Positions 61,815 to 64,000 of a stretch of DNA of 64,000 bases are shown here, in pieces. Made by a program: the position numbers and the translations under genes. The stretch lies in the NCBI RefSeq assembly GCF_042658685.1, contig NZ_JBHSQY010000030.1; one strand, written 5' to 3'. The stretch is from Macrococcoides bohemicum (lineage in GTDB: Bacteria; Bacillota; Bacilli; Staphylococcales; Staphylococcaceae). Positions within the stretch are counted from its first letter, which is position 1. Each line of letters starts with the position of its first letter. The notes beneath the pieces are model-generated. The model did no database searches. It had not been told where the DNA came from and saw nothing but the letters and a program-made list of their open reading frames with translations.

Positions 61815-63854
61815 TTAATCAATTTCTTGTGAATGTATCTCGTCGGTTAAACGTTGTTTTAAAAACGATAATTCAGGTGAATCAATCATTCCGCTTAAAA
61901 TAATTTCACTTGCTTCATCTCTTGCTACTTCTAACATTCTATAGTCTTCTACAATATTTGCGACTTTAAAATCTGGTAAACCACTTTGTTTCACCCCAAA
62001 GAAATCACCTGGTCCACGCATTTCCAGATCTTTTTCACTTAGAATAAAGCCATCTGTCGTCTGAGTCATTATTTGAAGACGTTCGATACCTGTTTCAGTT
62101 TCTGGATTACCTACTAGTATACAATAACTTTGATGACTACTTCTACCTACACGACCTCTTAATTGATGTAATGTTGATAATCCAAATCGCTCTGCATCAT
62201 AGATAATCATCATTGTAGCATTCGGAACATTTACACCTACCTCAACTACGGTAGTTGATACGAGAACGTCAATTTCATGATTAGCAAACTGCTGCATAAT
62301 GCTATCTTTATCTTCGGCTTTCATCTTACCATGCATGAGACCTACACGGTCTTTTCCAAAAATAGCTTGATAAGCCATATATATTTCAGTAGCATTCTTG
62401 ACATCCAGATGCTCAGATGCTTCAATGAGTGGACATATGACATATACTTGATGTCCAATCTCTATCTGCCTTTTTGTTTTCTCATAGACAGTATCTATTG
62501 CTTCATGTTTTGCCCATTCAGTAATAATCGGTTTTCTACCTTTAGGCATTTGTTTAATCGTAGATACATCAAGTTGACCAAAGACAGAAATTGCTAACGT
62601 TCTAGGAATAGGTGTAGCTGTCATGAATAATACGTTAGCATTTTCACCTTTTTCGCGTAATAACTTCCTTTGATTCACACCGAAACGATGCTGTTCATCT
62701 GTAATAACGAGGCCAAGATGATTAAAATTTACCGGATCACTAATGAGTGCATGTGTACCGACTAAAACATCTATCTCACCTAAAGCTAATTGTTCAAGAA
62801 TAATATTTCGACGTTTCCCTTTTATGGATGATGTTAATAGCGCAATATTAACCGTCTCACCGTATAATTCACTTAAACTTTCAGCATGTTGCTCTGCTAA
62901 AATTTCAGTTGGAACCATTAATGCACTTTGTAGACCACTTGTTTTAAGTGCATACATTGCTATTGCTGCAACAACCGTCTTCCCTGAACCAACATCTCCC
63001 TGCAATAACCGATTCATTCGCATCGATGATTTTAAATCACGGAATATTTCATTAACAACTTGTTTTTGAGCGTCAGTCAGTTCAAATGGCAACGTTTGAA
63101 TAAATGTTTTGACTTCATCTATGTTATAGCGAATATCACTATTGCTTGATTGATGTTCCTTAAGATGCAACATACGCATCTTTAACTGGAACAATAATAA
63201 TTCACAGAAAGCAAATGTTCGTTTTGCCTGTACCAGTCGGTCATGTGATCCTGGAAAATGAAGTTCAGCGACCGCTTCTTTAAAATCCCAAAGTTTATAT
63301 TTTATTTTTAAATAATCCGGCAAGAATGGTGGCATATCCGCTGTTAATAATGCATTATGCAATATTTTCTGAAAAGTAGCGCGTTTAATAAGTCCTTTAA
63401 GACTATATTGAGGTACAAGATCATCATTTTGGTTGATCTCTGATAACTTCTTAAAACCAGTACCTTGAATAATTTGTTTACCTCTCATCCACTTACCTGT
63501 TATCTTTACTTGTTCACCGACGACAACCTGCGGCTTAATATATAGCTGATTGAAATATTCTACACGCACTGCAACATTATCAACCATAATATGAAAAGAT
63601 ACTTTAGATTTTTTTCTGCCGAAATGTGCAACAGTTGCCTGAGAATAAATTTCTCCGGCAACTGTTATCTTCTCACCATCAATAGCGTCATGAATATTAA
63701 TAATCGTTTCATCATTGTATCGATAGGGTAAATATAATAATAAACTTTCCATATCATATATATTCAATGTATTTAAATGTTCAAGAGTTTTAGGTCCAAC
63801 ACCTTTTAATGTAGCAATCGACTGTTCTTTAAAGAGTTGTTGTTTTGCTTCCAA
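61815..63854 (-). CDS. recG: ATP-dependent DNA helicase RecG
   Basis: The 679-residue helicase regresses stalled forks and branch-migrates Holliday junctions. An N-terminal wedge/OB domain (about 55-150) is followed by Walker A GDVGSGKTVVA near 288, DEQHRFG near 385 and the C-terminal helicase motifs (QLRGRVGRSSHQSYC). The start is TTG 63854-63852, with GGAAAG upstream and the sequence LEAKQQLFKEQSIATLKGVGPKT resembling family starts. It overlaps sdaAA by 26 bases. Confidence 0.95.
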   Translation of the reverse strand: MEAKQQLFKEQSIATLKGVGPKTLEHLNTLNIYDMESLLLYLPYRYNDETIINIHDAIDGEKITVAGEIYSQATVAHFGRKKSKVSFHIMVDNVAVRVEYFNQLYIKPQVVVGEQVKITGKWMRGKQIIQGTGFKKLSEINQNDDLVPQYSLKGLIKRATFQKILHNALLTADMPPFLPDYLKIKYKLWDFKEAVAELHFPGSHDRLVQAKRTFAFCELLLFQLKMRMLHLKEHQSSNSDIRYNIDEVKTFIQTLPFELTDAQKQVVNEIFRDLKSSMRMNRLLQGDVGSGKTVVAAIAMYALKTSGLQSALMVPTEILAEQHAESLSELYGETVNIALLTSSIKGKRRNIILEQLALGEIDVLVGTHALISDPVNFNHLGLVITDEQHRFGVNQRKLLREKGENANVLFMTATPIPRTLAISVFGQLDVSTIKQMPKGRKPIITEWAKHEAIDTVYEKTKRQIEIGHQVYVICPLIEASEHLDVKNATEIYMAYQAIFGKDRVGLMHGKMKAEDKDSIMQQFANHEIDVLVSTTVVEVGVNVPNATMMIIYDAERFGLSTLHQLRGRVGRSSHQSYCILVGNPETETGIERLQIMTQTTDGFILSEKDLEMRGPGDFFGVKQSGLPDFKVANIVEDYRMLEVARDEASEIILSGMIDSPELSFLKQRLTDEIHSQEID

Positions 63855-64000
63855 AAATTCTTTCCTTCATTTCCTGGCCAGTCTTAGTGCCTGCAAGACC
63901 ACCTCTACCAGTCTCACGTAATGCACTTGGCATTGTTTGTCCAATTTTGTACATCGCTTCAATTACTTCATCTGTAGGAATTCTACTCTCAACACCTGCT
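63829..64000 (-). CDS. sdaAA: L-serine dehydratase alpha subunit, 3' end only
   Basis: The last 56 codons are inside the window: PTDEVIEAMYKIGQTMPSALRETG followed by RGGLAGTKTGQEMKERIFG, typical of the SdaAA C-terminus (iron-sulfur serine dehydratase that makes pyruvate and ammonia). The stop is TAA at 63831-63829, inside recG. Order sdaAA-recG matches staphylococci. Confidence 0.85.
   Translation of the reverse strand, partial: AGVESRIPTDEVIEAMYKIGQTMPSALRETGRGGLAGTKTGQEMKERIFGSKTTTL

Overview
This window is a contiguous piece of chromosome from a low-GC Firmicute of the family Staphylococcaceae. Gene order (rpsO-pnp; rimP-nusA-rnpM-ylxQ-infB; polC-proS-rseP-dxr-cdsA-uppS-frr-pyrH-tsf-rpsB-codY-hslUV-xerC-trmFO-topA-dprA-sucDC-rnhB-rbgA; rplS-trmD-rimM-khpA-rpsP; ffh-ylxM-ftsY-smc-rnc-acpP-fabGD-plsX-fapR; recG-sdaAA) is the staphylococcal core order. 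The proteins resemble S. aureus orthologues but clearly diverge, and several accessory genes sit where S. aureus has none. Macrococcus/Macrococcoides is my best guess, from memory of protein resemblance only. Almost every gene lies on the minus strand; the only plus-strand genes are one five-gene cassette.

Layout. 1-6760: start of an M16 peptidase gene, pnp, rpsO with a leader, ribF, truB, rbfA, then a break in the usual infB-rbfA junction. The break holds four tandem 61-bp hairpin repeats and a NERD-domain nuclease-like gene with a TTG start. rbfA-truB has its own fully consensus promoter beyond the repeats. 6761-17315: translation and transcription factors (infB, ylxQ, rnpM, nusA, rimP), polC and proS, with hairpins in the rimP and polC leaders. 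17474-28883: envelope, isoprenoid, translation and proteolysis genes up to xerC. 28953-37670: trmFO, topA, dprA, succinyl-CoA synthetase with a candidate CcpA site in its promoter, rnhB and rbgA.

37787-46545: the accessory cassette, between rbgA and rplS. It encodes a CsbB/GtrB-type polyprenyl-phosphate glycosyltransferase, a GtrA-type small membrane protein (presumed flippase), two tandem paralogous YfhO-family GT-C-like membrane proteins and a DUF2079 multi-pass membrane protein. The genes overlap or are tightly coupled, run from one promoter and end in a strong terminator. The known three-component system GtcA/CsbB/YfhO glycosylates lipoteichoic acid in S. aureus; this looks like an expanded version with two or three alternative terminal transferases.

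46597-64000: rplS operon, an LLM flavin oxidoreductase gene inserted between rpsP and ffh, the SRP/SMC/RNase III block, the FapR-type fatty-acid/phospholipid operon, a class A sortase gene placed between recG and fapR, recG, and the 3' end of sdaAA.

Intrinsic terminators and many sigma-A-type promoters can be read directly. I saw no tRNA, rRNA, CRISPR array, insertion sequence or prophage.
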